This document shows positions 4,734 through 5,086 of a DNA stretch of 5,086 nucleotides, piece after piece. Below the pieces are notes generated by a model. The model was not told where the DNA came from. It worked only from the letters and a program-made list of their open reading frames with translations, and did not search any database. Position numbers and translations under genes: made by a program. The DNA comes from Ruminococcus flavefaciens (GTDB lineage Bacteria > Bacillota > Clostridia > Oscillospirales > Ruminococcaceae): assembly GCA_002348905.1 (NCBI GenBank), contig DEBW01000212.1:2825-7910 (forward strand), in the 5' to 3' direction. Within the stretch, counting starts at the first letter, position 1; every line of letters starts with the position of its first letter.

Positions 4734-5086
4734 TGTTCCGGATACGCATCTCGCTGATTGGAAAGCAGCTGACTTCTGTAATGATGATAGATTAGATGTT
4801 TTTGACCTTTGTCTGATGAGAAGAGCGTTATTGGCAGAAAACACGGGAGATTTAAAAACGCTGACAGTTCCCGTGTCGGAAAACAATGCAAAGCTTATCG
4901 GAAGAACGCTAAAAACAAACGGTGTAACATGGTTGGTTCACAGTGGCTCTGCAGCTGAGTTTACCGTTACCGGAACGGAAGCGAGTATGACGATATGTGG
5001 CGACAGTGGTGTCAATTCCGATGAAAAATACCGTCCACGATTCGGTGTTTATTTGGACGGGAAGCTCGTCAAAGATGTTGTTATGG
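4519..5086 (+). CDS. Secreted esterase with N-terminal dockerin and CE2-like module (3' end outside window)
   Basis: The first 189 residues of an exported enzyme; the frame stays open to the right edge. AGGAGGG (4507-4513) lies 5 nt before the ATG. Residues 1-35 form a signal peptide, with likely cleavage after SVFA. The dockerin comes at once, at 49-106: first loop from D51 (D-V-N-A-D-G), second from D85 (D-F-C-N-D-D), ending VFDLCLMRRALL. After a short linker, residues about 123-189 (NAKLIGRTL, WLVHSGSAAEFTVTG, MTICGD, FGVYLDGKLV) resemble the N-terminal jelly roll of CE2 acetylesterases, in which an SGNH catalytic domain follows. That catalytic part is not visible, so acetylesterase activity is an inference. 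An N-terminal dockerin is less common than a C-terminal one. The gene lies 109 nt after the CE4 gene on the same strand with no good promoter between, so co-transcription is likely. Confidence 0.85.
   Translation, partial: MKNHKSKSAACILTGLISLSLTFGTQSPNQQSVFAETPAESLISAAEINGDVNADGSFNIADVVLFQKWLLAVPDTHLADWKAADFCNDDRLDVFDLCLMRRALLAENTGDLKTLTVPVSENNAKLIGRTLKTNGVTWLVHSGSAAEFTVTGTEASMTICGDSGVNSDEKYRPRFGVYLDGKLVKDVVM

Noticed and set aside
1..5086. CRISPR arrays, tRNA or rRNA genes, insertion sequences
   Set aside because: No regularly spaced repeats, cloverleaf sequences, rRNA motifs or transposase-like frames were seen on either strand.

Overview
The window looks like a piece of chromosome from a cellulosome-forming gut or rumen bacterium of the Ruminococcus flavefaciens / R. 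champanellensis type (Bacillota, Clostridia). The evidence is three type I dockerin modules with the ruminococcal pattern (first loop D-x-N-x-D-G, second loop D-x-C-x-D, then a V/A-F-D motif), Gram-positive signal peptides, strong Shine-Dalgarno sites and sigma-A-like promoters. The assignment rests on family resemblance, not on a search.

Layout: (1) 1-796, minus strand: the N-terminal 265 residues of a secreted xylanase, with a signal peptide, a CBM22 module and the start of a GH10 catalytic domain; the gene runs off the left edge. (2) 797-1244: intergenic, holding the xylanase promoter and a clear intrinsic terminator for the next gene. (3) 1245-2657, minus: a secreted SGNH/GDSL esterase with an N-terminal accessory region, a dockerin and a short C-terminal tail. 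(4) 2658-3149: a divergent control region with two promoters, a decayed C-terminal fragment of an AraC-family regulator between them, a 19-bp palindrome, and a structured leader for the rightward gene. (5) 3150-4409, plus: a secreted CE4 (NodB-fold) polysaccharide deacetylase with an unassigned middle module and a C-terminal dockerin. (6) 4519-5086, plus: the N-terminal 189 residues of a further esterase, with a dockerin directly after the signal peptide and then a CE2-like jelly roll; it runs off the right edge.

Together the genes fit a hemicellulose, most likely acetylxylan, degrading locus. A xylanase would cut the backbone while up to three enzymes of esterase or deacetylase families remove acyl groups that block it. 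At least three of the products carry dockerins for attachment to a cellulosome scaffold; the C-terminus of the xylanase is not visible.

The most interesting signal is regulatory. The promoters of the SGNH esterase and of the CE4 gene share three A(T/C)GTCA boxes in the same orientation. The first two are exactly 21 bp apart in both, the second abuts the -35 position, and the first box to the -10 element measures 50 bp in both. Direct repeats at 21 bp next to -35 are typical of AraC-family activator sites, and an AraC-family remnant lies between the two promoters.
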